Shown: positions 1 to 7,247, counted from the first letter of the stretch. The stretch is DNA of 64,000 bases from Deltaproteobacteria bacterium (GCA_013151915.1 JAADHJ010000016.1:41446-105445), one strand, 5' to 3'. Notes: generated from the sequence alone by a model not told the origin. Made by a program: numbers and translations.

Positions 1-107
1 CCGGCAACTCCGACAGGATGGATTACATCTCCACCGGCGGCGGGGCTTTCCTTAAACTGCTGGAAACCGGTGAGCTGCCCGGCGTCAACGCTCTTGACAG
101 TCGCTGA
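1..107 (+). CDS. pgk: Phosphoglycerate kinase, C-terminal end (partial)
   Basis: This is the 3' end of a gene that begins left of the window. The readable frame encodes about 34 residues containing [14 protein letters not shown], the glycine-rich C-terminal signature of phosphoglycerate kinase, and stops with TGA at 105-107. The enzyme makes ATP and 3-phosphoglycerate from 1,3-bisphosphoglycerate in glycolysis. tpiA begins 82 bases downstream on the same strand, and a pgk-tpiA pair is a common arrangement. Nothing can be said about the missing N-terminal part. Confidence 0.9.
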   Translation, partial: GNSDRMDYISTGGGAFLKLLETGELPGVNALDSR

Positions 108-189
108 CCGCATCAACAGGCAGACAATTGGTTGACAGATCGTTTCGCCGGTGGTAAAGCCCGCTTGCTGCCCTTAGGAGGTAATGGAT

Positions 190-951
190 ATGCCCAAACC
201 GCTTATTGTTGCGAACTGGAAGATGCACAAAACAGTTCCTGAAGCGTTGGACATGGTTCAGGAACTCTTCCGGGAGATCGGCAATGCGCCGGATGATGTG
301 GACGTAGTTTTGGCCCCGCCTTTTACCGCCCTGTACTCAGTGGGCCGCGCCCTCAGAGGAACGGGTATTTCACTGGCTTCCCAGAACATGTTCTGGGAAG
401 AGGACGGGGCCTATACGGGCGAAATCAGCGCTGGAATGCTCCGTGATCTCGGCTGCCGCTTTGTGATCCTTGGTCATTCCGAAAGGAGACAATATTTCGG
501 AGACGGCGATGGGGAGGTCGGCAGGAAGGTCAATACGGCAGTCCGGGAAGGGCTGATTCCCATCCTTTGTGTGGGTGAGACCCTAGGTGAGAGAGAATAC
601 GGAAAGACGCTGGATGTTATCGAGAGACAGGTCAGGGGCGGAACGCATGGCACTGTCCTGGATAGCGGCAGTGAACTGGTCATCGCCTACGAACCTATCT
701 GGGCCATCGGTACCGGTAAGACCTCGTTTCCGGAAACCGCCCAGGAGGTTCACAGCTTTATCCGCGGCATTCTGGCCAACATCTTTGGTGATGACACGGC
801 CGGGGACATCAGGATACTTTACGGCGGTTCCGTAAAGCCGGACAATATCGATAAGCTGATGGACATGCCGGACATTAATGGAGCCCTCGTAGGGGGTGCC
901 GGTCTTAAAGCTGACAGTTTTGCACGCATTATTCGCTTTAACGCGAAGTAG
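190..951 (+). CDS. tpiA: Triosephosphate isomerase
   Basis: This cytoplasmic glycolytic enzyme interconverts dihydroxyacetone phosphate and glyceraldehyde 3-phosphate. The 253-residue product has the usual family length. It carries ANWKMHK with the substrate lysine near residue 11, the catalytic histidine in ILGHSERR near residue 96, the catalytic glutamate in AYEPIWAIGTGKT, and the phosphate-binding YGGSVKPDN near the C-terminus. Two in-frame ATGs exist, at 184 and 190. The Shine-Dalgarno sequence AGGAGGT at 176-182 lies almost on top of the first but 7 bases before the second, so 190 is chosen. The gene sits between pgk and secG, and all three are probably co-transcribed. Confidence 0.95.
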   Translation: MPKPLIVANWKMHKTVPEALDMVQELFREIGNAPDDVDVVLAPPFTALYSVGRALRGTGISLASQNMFWEEDGAYTGEISAGMLRDLGCRFVILGHSERRQYFGDGDGEVGRKVNTAVREGLIPILCVGETLGEREYGKTLDVIERQVRGGTHGTVLDSGSELVIAYEPIWAIGTGKTSFPETAQEVHSFIRGILANIFGDDTAGDIRILYGGSVKPDNIDKLMDMPDINGALVGGAGLKADSFARIIRFNAK

Positions 952-981
952 GATGATTTTATTTAGAAGGAGAAAACAGTA

Positions 982-1389
982 ATGCTGATCATATTTCTCA
1001 CAGTTATTCACATCACTGTCGCGCTGTTCCTGATCCTGGTAGTGCTTCTCCAGACAGGTAAAGGCGCTGAGATGGGAGCAGCGTTTGGCGGCGCCAGCCA
1101 GACGGTCTTTGGAAGCGGTGGTCCCGCAGGGTTCATGGCCAAGCTGACAACGACTGCGGCGGTCCTCTTTATGGTTACGTCCCTCAGCCTGGCTTACCTC
1201 TCTTCAGCCGGCCTAAGGGGCAGGACCATTGCGCCGGCGGTTCCGGTCCAGTCCCAAACAACTCAGGAATCCCCTGCCCGGACCGGCAACATCCCCGCTG
1301 ATGAACAGAAGCCGTCCCCCGGTTCACAGAGCAGCACTACCCCCGCCTCCGAGAGCCAGGCCCCGGCGGAGGGCGGAACGACACAGTAA
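982..1389 (+). CDS. secG: Protein-export membrane protein SecG
   Basis: SecG is the small accessory subunit of the SecYEG translocon in the inner membrane. The 135-residue product starts with a transmembrane helix (roughly residues 3-23), followed by the conserved LLQTGKGAEMGAAFGG and QTVFGS region, and a second helix at about 52-72. The remaining 60 residues are rich in Pro, Ser, Thr and Gln and look like a disordered tail, longer than in E. coli. AAGGAG sits 8-12 bases before the ATG. The gene starts 30 bases after tpiA; tpiA-secG adjacency is common in bacteria. Confidence 0.92.
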   Translation: MLIIFLTVIHITVALFLILVVLLQTGKGAEMGAAFGGASQTVFGSGGPAGFMAKLTTTAAVLFMVTSLSLAYLSSAGLRGRTIAPAVPVQSQTTQESPARTGNIPADEQKPSPGSQSSTTPASESQAPAEGGTTQ

Positions 1390-1437
1390 CGCCTTGCCGG
1401 CGAATATCCCTGAAAATAAGAATTCAGTCTTTGGGGA

Positions 1438-1612
1438 AAGAGCAGCTCGATGCGATAAGGCGCATTGTTTCACCACAGTGCAGCCGTTCGGAGGCTGCTC
1501 CACAGAAGGGTTTTAAGGTAAAAAATACTAATCTTTAGGTTTTACCCTGTGTAATAACCCTGTCTGTTCTGAGCTTGTCGAAGGATGGTGTGACCTGAAA
1601 GTGGTTACGCTG
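1438..1612 (+). repeat. Duplicated intergenic block, copy 1
   Basis: This stretch closely matches 38110-38326. Shared landmarks, in the same order, are TTTCACCACAGTGCAGCCG, GGCTGCTCCACAG, GGTTTTACCCTGTG followed by TAATAACCCTG, TCGAAGG and TGTGACCTG. The two copies differ by scattered substitutions and small indels. A shorter relative (GGCGCATTGTTTCACCAC) lies at 6415-6460. No coding frame is conserved between copies, so it is treated as a dispersed non-coding repeat. It fills most of the gap between secG and the convergent LysM gene. Confidence 0.8.
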
Positions 1613-1655
1613 TGGTGAATTGGCTTTTCCCTGAACAAAAAGGGAAGACTGGATT

Positions 1656-2747
1656 CTACTGCTGAGGGGAAGATATTACCGGATCTCCCGGTGTTATCTC
1701 CCTGTTGCTCTGGATGATCCTGGCCAGAGATGTTCGCTCTCTGGCTATTATTACCTCGACCTTTCCTTTTGATCTCTGGGTGTTGGATTGCGTCGCGGAT
1801 ATTTCTCCCCCAGAGCTTTTTGACTTTGGGCCCAATACCGTGAGGACCTCGCCCGTTCCGAGGCCATCCTTCCTGCCAAGATCCAGGAAAAGGACATCCC
1901 CTTTTCCCATAATGGTTTTTCCCTCAGGACTAATCAGGACAACCCCCCGGAGCACCTCTCCGGGGTGTGACCCATTCTTGCGGTGCCATGTCTGATACTG
2001 TACGTGCTTCATGATGTGATCCCCAACCTGCGCCTCCATATAGATATCCCCAACTATTGCAGTATCCACCTTGTTGCCCACATCCACGACCGACAGGTCT
2101 CCCAGTATCCTGGCCAGATATCCCATCGGCCTGCCTGTAACTGGGTGGAAGACCTGTTTGAAGACCCGCACTATGGAATATTTCTCGCCCTTCTCCAGAG
2201 ACCGCCCCTTTGCAGGGGTAATAAATACCGTCTGGCCCGGCCCGATGAGCATATGGGTCTCTTCCTGGGAGGAGATGGTACCGAGGCCGATTTCACTTTT
2301 ATCCGCGATAAAGCCGTATGTGCTCAGGGCCTCAATGACCTCGTGCTGGATGGCCACCGGCTGGGTTTCGAGGACCGGCTCGACCTCCGGCGCGGGTTTG
2401 GGAATAACCGTGGGTTTTTCCTCGGCAACCGGCTGAGGCGGTGGGGGGAGAACCGGTTTTGCTACCCGGGGCGCCGGTTTGGGAGCCTCGATTTCCGCAG
2501 GAATGGTAATACTCTGTCCTGGATAGATCAGGTGCGGGTTTTCAATTTCCCTGTTGGCGTTCCAGACCCTGGGCCATAGGAAAGGGTCGTAAAGATATTC
2601 AGAGGATATGTCCCAGAGAGTGTCGCCTTTCTGGACGATGTGTACTTTTCCTCCGTTCGCGGCCAGGACAGGGGCGGCCGTAAATACGATCATGCCTGCC
2701 AACATAACGCCGGCTACCGTAAAGAGAATCAGACGGAACGCTCTCAT
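1656..2747 (-). CDS. Secreted LysM-domain protein
   Basis: The product has an N-terminal signal sequence (hydrophobic stretch ILFTVAGVMLAGMIVFTAAP, cleavage near LAA). A LysM domain follows (VQKGDTLWDISSEYL to NPHLIYPGQSITIP), then a proline-rich linker and a C-terminal part of about 230 residues. LysM binds peptidoglycan, so the protein probably sits in the periplasm on the cell wall; no catalytic domain is recognised. Several starts are possible. The ATG at 2747 has AGGAGA 5-6 bases upstream and places the signal peptide at the N-terminus. An ATG at 2765 also has AGGAGG, and the frame stays open to 2801. It is the last gene of a minus-strand series starting with fur. Confidence 0.82.
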   Translation of the reverse strand: MRAFRLILFTVAGVMLAGMIVFTAAPVLAANGGKVHIVQKGDTLWDISSEYLYDPFLWPRVWNANREIENPHLIYPGQSITIPAEIEAPKPAPRVAKPVLPPPPQPVAEEKPTVIPKPAPEVEPVLETQPVAIQHEVIEALSTYGFIADKSEIGLGTISSQEETHMLIGPGQTVFITPAKGRSLEKGEKYSIVRVFKQVFHPVTGRPMGYLARILGDLSVVDVGNKVDTAIVGDIYMEAQVGDHIMKHVQYQTWHRKNGSHPGEVLRGVVLISPEGKTIMGKGDVLFLDLGRKDGLGTGEVLTVLGPKSKSSGGEISATQSNTQRSKGKVEVIIARERTSLARIIQSNREITPGDPVISSPQQ

Positions 2748-2822
2748 GGAATTCTCCTGTGTCATTCTCACGGCATCCTCCTGCGCCGGGGGGCGATACA
2801 TTTTTTTGGTACTATTTAAATG

Positions 2823-2995
2823 TGATGACTTCTCAAGAAATCATCACTGCGCCCATTGAAGAGCGCCCAAATCAATGATTTGCAGGGCAAGTTGTTGATT
2901 TGTGAGGAAAGTGAAAATGACACTTTTCGCTTTCCGTGGAGTAAAAAGCCATAAATGGACTTTTTACGACCCTATCATTTTTACGACCCTATCAA
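2823..2995 (+). repeat. Multi-hairpin repeat, full copy
   Basis: This copy has all five hairpin modules in order: GATGACTTC/GAAATCATC, GCGCCC/GAGCGC, AAATCA/TGATTT, GGAAAGTGAAAA/TTTTCGCTTTCC, and GTAAAAAGCC/GGACTTTTTAC ending in CGACCCTATCA. The last element (TTTTTACGACCCTATCA) is repeated in tandem at the 3' end. It lies upstream of the LysM gene, in the opposite orientation to it. Confidence 0.88.
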
Positions 2996-3054
2996 TGGTT
3001 AATGGGATGATAGGATTCATTCGCCGCACTGTCAAGGGAACGATAGGTGAAAAA

Positions 3055-3132
3055 TTGACGGACTTTTTGCGAGGTTATCAAAATTGATGACTTCGAAAAA
3101 AGTCATGGATGGACTTTTTACGATCCTATCAA
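3055..3132 (+). repeat. Multi-hairpin repeat, end fragment plus minimal copy
   Basis: GGACTTTTTGCGAGGTTATC (3' end of the repeat) is followed at 3086-3132 by a minimal copy in which the first hairpin half GATGACTTCG joins directly to GTCATGGATGGACTTTTTAC and CGATCCTATCAA. Modules 2-4 are missing. Together with the preceding full copy it fills the gap 2748-3147, where no gene is seen. Confidence 0.8.
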
Positions 3133-3147
3133 AATGTTGCCCGTTTT

Positions 3148-3879
3148 CTAGAAATCCTCCTGCTCCCTAATGAAACTCAGATACATCAGGGCTTTGGAAT
3201 ATTGAGGATCCAGCCGCAGAACCTCCTCCCATTCATCCTGTGCCCTGTCAACAAATCCTCGTGAAAAGTAGGTGATGCCAAGCTGAATTCTGGCATCCAG
3301 ATAGTCCGGCCGTTTGATCGCCGTAGTGGAGAAAATATCCAGGGCCTCATCGATGCGGCCCATCTCCCTGAGCGCAATTCCCAACTTGACCTGGATATCG
3401 GCAAAACCAGGTGAGAGAGTCAGGGCCTTCCGATATTCATCCACACTTTCCTGCATTAGCCCCAGTTCCCTGTAAATATCACCTACTTCCTTGTGCTTGT
3501 TGGCCAGCTTTCCCGCAATAAAGGGGTCAATGGGGATCTTTTTCCTTCTGACCCTCTCACGGGCCCGGTCTACAACCTTTCTGGCCTCCTCATATTTCCC
3601 AATCTCGTTGTAGGTAACCGCCAGGTTCAGGGACGCTTCGGTGTAGTCCGGGTTAAGCCTGACCGCTCTGGCCAGGAACTCCTTGGCGCGGAGATAGTCA
3701 CCTTTCTGAAAGTATAATTGGCCCATCTTGTTGCAGATGTCTGCAAAATCCGGATTCCGCTTATGCATGGCCAGGAGGGATTTCTCCGCATCGTCAAGTT
3801 GCCCGCGCAAAATGAGAACATCAACCTCGGCTATGCCGTTTCCTACCCCTTGAAACCGAAGATTGTTTTCCTCAGCCAT
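3148..3879 (-). CDS. TPR-repeat protein
   Basis: This 243-residue cytoplasmic protein is built of tandem tetratricopeptide repeats, seen as recurring patterns such as GQLYFQKGDYLRAKEFLARA, AVTYNEIGKYEEARKVVDRA, GDIYRELGLMQESVDEYRKA and GITYFSRGFVDRAQDEWEEV. TPRs mediate protein-protein contacts; no enzymatic domain is visible. The ATG at 3879 is chosen because GGGGAGCG lies about 9 bases upstream. The frame is open further upstream to 3939 but has no better signal there. It follows bamD on the same strand after 137 bases. Its partner is unknown. Confidence 0.85.
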   Translation of the reverse strand: MAEENNLRFQGVGNGIAEVDVLILRGQLDDAEKSLLAMHKRNPDFADICNKMGQLYFQKGDYLRAKEFLARAVRLNPDYTEASLNLAVTYNEIGKYEEARKVVDRARERVRRKKIPIDPFIAGKLANKHKEVGDIYRELGLMQESVDEYRKALTLSPGFADIQVKLGIALREMGRIDEALDIFSTTAIKRPDYLDARIQLGITYFSRGFVDRAQDEWEEVLRLDPQYSKALMYLSFIREQEDF

Positions 3880-4016
3880 TACGAACGCTCCCCATGCCCA
3901 ATGCTCCTCAGGTTTGGCACGCCTTTGGAAACCTATCACAGGTCTTTTCCCTGGTATTCGGTACAGCGGCCGGCCTGTAAGCCAGGCGTCTGCAGGGTGT
4001 CTTACTGCTTAAAAGT
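3880..4016 (-). other. Structured intergenic leader between bamD and the TPR gene
   Basis: Read on the minus strand, this 137-base gap has several short complementary segments: ACGCCT with AGGCGT about 60 bases apart, TACAG with CTGTA, and ACCT with AGGT around GTGAT. These could fold into a branched structure just ahead of the TPR gene. I do not recognise a known riboswitch or small RNA in it. The pairing is short enough to be chance. Confidence 0.2.
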
Positions 4017-4700
4017 TTATTGTGAATCCGTCCGAGCTTTGGCCTGCTGAACAATCAGGCCGGCTTTTTCCCTGATCTCCGGTGAAAAGTCCCCGTCCAT
4101 TACAGCGGAAGCCCTGGATATGGCCGCCTCCGTTTTACCCTTTTTCAGATAGAAGGAGGCTATATTCAGTTCATGCAGGCCTTCCTTTTCAAGGAGGGTG
4201 TCGGCCATGTTTGAGGCCTCAGCCGCGTGCTCTCCCTCCGGGAATCGGTCCAGGTATTGAGTGAAAAGGAGCCGCGCTTCCCTGATGGGCGTAATATCCC
4301 GATCCGCCGGGATGACCTTCCTGATTCCGAAAAAGTAAAGAACGGTTTTCCGTATCTCCCTGACCTTGGCCATGGCCCGCTTATAAAGCGCCTCGGATGC
4401 GTGTGGCCCGTCCGGGTAATTCGATTCATAGGAGGCATAGTACGAATCCGCCTCAGTATATTTTCCAAGGTGGAAATTTACCTCGCCCAGCAAAAATTTT
4501 ACATCTCCCCCCAGGGCGGTTCCGGCAGTGAGGGTCTCCAGACCGTCAAGGCTGTTAAGGGCTTCCGTATAATGTCCCTTGCTGACCTGGGATTCTGCCT
4601 CGGCAAGTTTTTCCGACGGGCCGGTCTCCCGTTTTATGTTGGACGCACAGGATACGACGAATATGGATAAAAGGAACAGAATGGGCAGACGGGAAACCAT
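4017..4700 (-). CDS. bamD: Outer-membrane assembly lipoprotein BamD (YfiO family)
   Basis: BamD is a lipoprotein of the BAM complex that inserts beta-barrel proteins into the outer membrane. The 227-residue product begins with a lipoprotein signal (ILFLLSIFVVSCAS, lipobox cysteine at residue 18). TPR-like repeats follow, including the region RDITPIREARLLFTQYLDRF and ELNIASFYLKKGKTEAAISR, which matches the BamD pattern of a conserved RD(Q/I)TP segment followed by ELYVAxFYxKRGxYxAAxxR. The ATG at 4700 is chosen because it places the signal peptide at the N-terminus. The frame stays open upstream without a plausible start. An outer-membrane barrel gene at 60612 would be a natural client. Confidence 0.8.
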   Translation of the reverse strand: MVSRLPILFLLSIFVVSCASNIKRETGPSEKLAEAESQVSKGHYTEALNSLDGLETLTAGTALGGDVKFLLGEVNFHLGKYTEADSYYASYESNYPDGPHASEALYKRAMAKVREIRKTVLYFFGIRKVIPADRDITPIREARLLFTQYLDRFPEGEHAAEASNMADTLLEKEGLHELNIASFYLKKGKTEAAISRASAVMDGDFSPEIREKAGLIVQQAKARTDSQ

Positions 4701-4749
4701 GTTTTTCAGTTGAGGGCTCCTTCTTGTGCCGGTTGCGGACCGGGTCGTT

Positions 4750-4857
4750 TTATTCCTGTTTTTCGAAGCTGTCGGCGGCCCCGCAGGCGGGACACTTCCT
4801 GGGTTTACAGCGGCCCTCCTTCGTCTGTCCGCATTCCGTGCATTTGAATATGGCCAT
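4750..4857 (-). CDS. RCKP-type rubredoxin-like zinc-ribbon microprotein
   Basis: This 35-residue protein (MAIFKCTECG at the N-terminus, EGRCKPRKCPACG in the middle, SFEKQE at the end) has two CxxC knuckles plus the RCKP motif, a pattern known from very small rubredoxin-like proteins of anaerobes. Four knuckle cysteines could hold zinc or iron; a fifth cysteine is in RCKP. A clean AGGAGGA lies 8 bases before the ATG, which supports translation. It lies between fur (5099-5521) and bamD on the same strand, so a link to metal or redox homeostasis is possible but inferred. Confidence 0.82.
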   Translation of the reverse strand: MAIFKCTECGQTKEGRCKPRKCPACGAADSFEKQE

Positions 4858-4875
4858 GGCATGTCCTCCTGTAAA

Positions 4876-4952
4876 GTTGATGGACCCGCAAAAAGTCCAA
4901 CGGGGTAAAAAACGTTCAACGTTCAACGTGATAAAGAACGTTCAATGTTCAT
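4876..4952. repeat. Half-hairpin fragment plus GTTCAAC array
   Basis: TTGATGGACCCGCAAAAAGT (from 4879) is a relative of the first module of the multi-hairpin repeat. It is followed by short GTTCAACG units (4911-4952, for example AACGTTCAACGTTCAACGTG), the same heptamer family seen at 36767-36944 and elsewhere. The fragment sits directly upstream of the RCKP gene. Confidence 0.7.
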
Positions 4953-5088
4953 GTTGATAGGGTCGTAAAAAGTCCTTTCATGGCTTTTTACTCCACGGAA
5001 AGCGAAAAGTGTCATTTTCACTTTCCTCACAAATCTTCGATTTGTGCGCCCCCAATGGGCGCCTTGATGACTTCGTAAGAAGTCATCA
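4953..5088 (-). repeat. Multi-hairpin repeat, full copy (minus orientation)
   Basis: This is a full-order copy read on the minus strand. It has the GATGACTTC/GAAGTCATC hairpin, the GGCGCCC/GGGGGCGC hairpin, AAATCGAAGATTT, the GGAAAGTGAAAA/TTTTCGCTTTCC hairpin and the GTAAAAAGCC/GGACTTTTTAC hairpin. It ends just downstream of fur and could serve as a transcription end for it, although no simple U-tract terminator is seen. Confidence 0.87.
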
Positions 5089-5098
5089 AGGTTGGAAA

Positions 5099-5521
5099 TT
5101 AATCCCTGCAATGGCCGCAAATACCCACCATGTGAACCTGAACGCTCTTAACCATGAACCCGTTGTCGGGCGCGGAGGGAGGAAAGGCGGATTCCATTGC
5201 GGGGTCGGGTAATAAATCCCATATTTCACGGCACCTGGAACAGAATGTGTGGTAATGATCCTCTACCATGGGGTCATAATGCGCCCTTTCAGGATCAATG
5301 TTTAGTTCGATAATTTCCCCAAAATCCCGCAGGATCTGAAGGGTCTTGTACACCGTGGTAAACGATATGGACGGATGTGTCTCAAGGACTTTCTGATAGA
5401 TGTCATCGGCGGATGGGTGACTCTGGTTTTTCATGATAAGTCTGAAGATGCTCAACCTTTGAGGGGTGATCTTAAGTCCGGCATTGCGGAACCTCAGGAT
5501 CACTGTTCCAATGTCGTTCAT
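5099..5521 (-). CDS. Fur-family metal-dependent regulator
   Basis: Fur-family repressors bind DNA as dimers when loaded with Fe, Zn or Mn. The 140-residue product has the typical winged-helix N-terminus (LKITPQRLSIFRLIM, HPSADDIYQKVLE, SFTTVYKTLQIL). The dimerisation domain has HYDPMVEDHYHTFCSRC and a second pair CGHC, so both structural-zinc CxxC motifs are present. The regulatory metal site (AHYD, DHYH) resembles PerR/Fur types, but sequence alone does not decide between Fur, PerR and Zur. A possible promoter lies at 5611-5639. The RCKP protein gene lies downstream on the same strand. Confidence 0.9.
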   Translation of the reverse strand: MNDIGTVILRFRNAGLKITPQRLSIFRLIMKNQSHPSADDIYQKVLETHPSISFTTVYKTLQILRDFGEIIELNIDPERAHYDPMVEDHYHTFCSRCREIWDLLPDPAMESAFPPSAPDNGFMVKSVQVHMVGICGHCRD

Positions 5522-5610
5522 GTTCTACTCCACCATTTGACGCGATAACCGGGAAAAACGCCGCCTCAACAACCGGTGCCGCCAGCGTATCTGTAAGGCT
5601 TATCGATTGA

Positions 5611-5639
5611 CATATAGATAGAAAATAAAAAAATGTAAA
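5611..5639 (-). promoter_or_regulatory. Possible sigma-70 promoter of the Fur-family gene
   Basis: On the minus strand TTTACA (5634-5639) and TATATG (5611-5616) are separated by 17 bases in an AT-rich stretch upstream of the regulator. Both boxes match the consensus at four or five of six positions. An AT-rich operator of the Fur type could overlap here, but I see no clear inverted repeat. Confidence 0.4.
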
Positions 5640-5661
5640 TAGAGAATATAGATCTGGAGGG

Positions 5662-5681
5662 CGTCAGGGACGTCCCTGACG
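5662..5681. repeat. Perfect 20-bp palindrome
   Basis: CGTCAGGGACGTCCCTGACG is a perfect palindrome between fur and the small membrane protein gene. It is not followed by a T-tract, so it is not an obvious terminator. It could be an operator for a dimeric regulator or simply a repeat remnant. Confidence 0.6.
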
Positions 5682-5884
5682 AGACGTGTATGCGGGATAA
5701 AGAATGACCAACGTCCAACGGGGAAGGCGGGCTATAAGCTGTATGCTGTAGGGTAGTAGAATAGGTTCAGAATCCAGAGAGGGGAAAAGAAGACACGTTG
5801 GGAAAGGCAGTATCGAAGTATCGAACCCATCTGAACTCTGAATCCGCGACCTTCGACTCTGGGATCCGGTTTTTCTGCGTGCTG
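5682..5884. other. Gene-free stretch with degenerate repeats
   Basis: No gene is seen here. It contains CAACGTCCAACGGGG, CCAGAGAGGGGAAAAGAAG, AGTATCGAAGTATCGAAC and GACTCTGGGATCC, which are diverged parts of the GTCCAGAG repeat family found more intact at 23881-24018 and 58179-58331. Confidence 0.6.
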
Positions 5885-6115
5885 CTAGAGGTGCCAATCC
5901 TCCCAATCCCTGTCCAGCAGTTCCATGAGGAATCCCACCATTGGGAAATAGAACAGAAGAAACGGAGCCAGGGATGAAAATGTCAGCCAGAAGGGCGGTC
6001 TGCTCCAGGCGGAGATTGCAATAATCATGAGGAAGAGAAGAAAAAACAGGCGGATGGACGCCTGTTTCCAACCCGCCATTGAATAGTATAATATACGGGA
6101 CCAATTGCGATTCAT
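5885..6115 (-). CDS. Small two-helix membrane protein, function unknown
   Basis: The 76-residue product starts MNRNWSRILYY and has two hydrophobic segments, LFFLLFLMIIAISAW and FSSLAPFLLFYFPMVGFLM, separated by a short SRPPFWLT loop. It ends with an acidic, tryptophan-rich tail (DRDWEDWHL). The ATG at 6115 has GGGGG about 6 bases upstream; the frame is open to 6166. I do not recognise a family. Repeat sequence surrounds it on both sides, so it could be a free-standing small gene. Its reality rests on the membrane pattern and the ribosome-binding site. Confidence 0.5.
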   Translation of the reverse strand: MNRNWSRILYYSMAGWKQASIRLFFLLFLMIIAISAWSRPPFWLTFSSLAPFLLFYFPMVGFLMELLDRDWEDWHL

Positions 6116-6189
6116 ATCAACCCCCATACATGTGAAAAAAAGGGTCTGTTGATTAAATGAAAGCATGTTTTATTTCATTGTCAAGTGTT

Positions 6190-6236
6190 GATGACTTCGC
6201 AAAAAGTCATTAATGGACTTTTTACGACCCTATCAA
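6190..6236 (+). repeat. Multi-hairpin repeat, minimal copy
   Basis: GATGACTTCGCAAAAAGTCAT is joined directly to TAATGGACTTTTTACGACCC and TATCAA. Modules 2-4 are absent, the same internal loss as at 3086-3132. Confidence 0.85.
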
Positions 6237-6813
6237 TGTCCAACGTGGTAAGTCAGTCCAGAGCCTGCCCTGAGCCTGTCGAAGGGTCCAGAGTCCAGTG
6301 TCCAGAGTGGAAAAGCGGATGCAAAGGCTTGGTTTAACAGGGATGAAGGGGATGGAAGGGATAAGGCAAACATCGGAAGCGGATAAAATCAGAAATCTTT
6401 TGGGGTTAAGGAGTGGCGCATCGCGATAAGGCGCATTGTTTCACCACCCGTTCGTCACGCCGATGGCGTGACTCACTGGAGACACCCCCCCATATTATTT
6501 ATGGTTCATCACAATAATGCGTACCTTTGTCACTATTGTTGTCATTGCGCCTGTCCCGTCGTAGTTCAGGAAACGAAGACGGAAGCAATCCTGAGCTAAG
6601 TCGAAGGAAGCCTGCCGAGGGGCGTCTTAAGCGAGTCACGTTATTTGTGTGTGTGATAAGCGGGCGTGAGATAAGAATGTTTGGAACTTCTACCCGTTAA
6701 GGATTTTGATTTAACCCTGTGTCACCCTGAGTAACTCTGTGTACCCTGTGTTAAGTTAGCTTTTCCCAAAGTCCGGTCCTCATCCAGGTACTCATTTCCA
6801 GGATGAACCAAAT
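6237..6813. other. Gene-free repeat mosaic
   Basis: No gene is seen. The stretch holds GTCCAGAG units with CCTGAGCCTGTCGAAGG (about 6256-6313), a relative of the 1438/38110 block (6415-6460), a GTCATTGCGCCTGTCCCG segment (about 6540) like the one at 36960, and another CTGAGCTAAGTCGAAGG unit (about 6592). It appears to be built almost wholly of dispersed repeats. Confidence 0.7.
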
Positions 6814-6835
6814 AAAAAATCCCCGTTTCAGGGGA
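6814..6835 (-). terminator. Intrinsic terminator of tRNA-Leu
   Basis: On the minus strand TCCCC-TGAAA-CGGGGA is followed directly by six Ts. It begins 13 bases past the CCA end of the tRNA, which is the expected position for a rho-independent terminator. Confidence 0.85.
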
Positions 6836-6847
6836 CTTTTTGATCGT

Positions 6848-6934
6848 TGGTGCCGAAGGCGAGATTCGAACTCGCACGGGCTCTCGCCCACCACCCCCTC
6901 AAGATGGCGTGTCTACCACTTCCACCACTTCGGC
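6848..6934 (-). tRNA. tRNA-Leu (anticodon GAG)
   Basis: The 87-base minus-strand sequence folds as a class II tRNA. The acceptor stem is GCCGAAG with CTTCGGC, followed by discriminator A and an encoded CCA. The D-arm contains GGTAGACAC. The anticodon stem CCATC/GGTGG has loop TTGAGGG, giving anticodon GAG. A long variable arm (GGGCGAGAGCCC) and a T-arm with GTTCGAATC follow. This leucine tRNA reads CTC and CTT codons. It has its own promoter and terminator, so it is a single-gene transcription unit. Confidence 0.97.
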
Positions 6935-6945
6935 AGTAAGGGGCC

Positions 6946-6974
6946 ATTATTTTCAAAGGGTGTCGATTTGTCAA
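6946..6974 (-). promoter_or_regulatory. Sigma-70 promoter of tRNA-Leu
   Basis: On the minus strand a perfect TTGACA (6969-6974) and AATAAT (6946-6951) are separated by exactly 17 bases. The -10 box lies 12 bases before the mature tRNA 5' end, so transcription would begin a few bases upstream of it. Confidence 0.8.
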
Positions 6975-7071
6975 GTGCTCCTATGCATATCTGCCTGCCC
7001 TCAATTATTGACATTTTGGGAAGACGATTAAGATATTTGGAAAAACGGTGTTATCTGTTATATTTCTAAGG

Positions 7072-7098
7072 TTGATGGACTCGTAAAAAGTCCATCAA
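7072..7098 (+). repeat. Stand-alone first-hairpin element
   Basis: TTGATGGACT-CGTAA-AAAGTCCATCAA is the first hairpin of the multi-hairpin family. Compared with the usual TTGATGACTT/AAAGTCATCAA, an extra G on one arm is matched by an extra C on the other. Confidence 0.75.
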
Positions 7099-7101
7099 GC
7101 G

Positions 7102-7139
7102 GGATGTGCGCGAAGCGTGCATTCCGCGGTGGGGGTAGT
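7102..7139 (+). repeat. GGATGTGCGC/AAGCGTGCAT repeat, copy 1
   Basis: GGATGTGCGCGAAGCGTGCA continuing to TTCCGCGGTGGGGGTAG matches 41433-41474. The rest of the gap up to galU (7140-7247) contains CCTTCGGCAAGCTCAGGATG and GAGCCTGTCGAACC, units of the common CTGAGC-TCGAAGG repeat type, and no gene. Confidence 0.7.
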
Positions 7140-7247
7140 ACCAGGCGGATTCACTTCGCTCCTTCGGCAAGCTCAGGATGGTGAGCCTGTCGAACCACTG
7201 ACAGGTGGTCGCCTTTGGGATATTTTCGTCTGGGGGGTAAGGACCGG

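Noticed and set aside
2902..3087. Open frame inside the hairpin repeat upstream of the LysM gene
   Set aside because: The translated part (beginning MRKVKMTLFAFRGVKSH) is repeat sequence; the same peptide appears wherever the repeat is open (for example 4923-5088 on the minus strand and 48608-48660). It reflects the hairpin element, not a gene.
3880..4016. Riboswitch or 6S RNA candidate before the TPR gene
   Set aside because: Short complementary segments exist, but none of the conserved motifs of cyclic di-GMP, cobalamin or 6S RNAs could be matched, so only a low-confidence structured stretch is reported.
5099..5521. Naming the regulator specifically Fur, PerR or Zur
   Set aside because: Both structural CxxC motifs are present, but the regulatory metal ligands seen (AHYD, DHYH) do not separate the subfamilies without an alignment.
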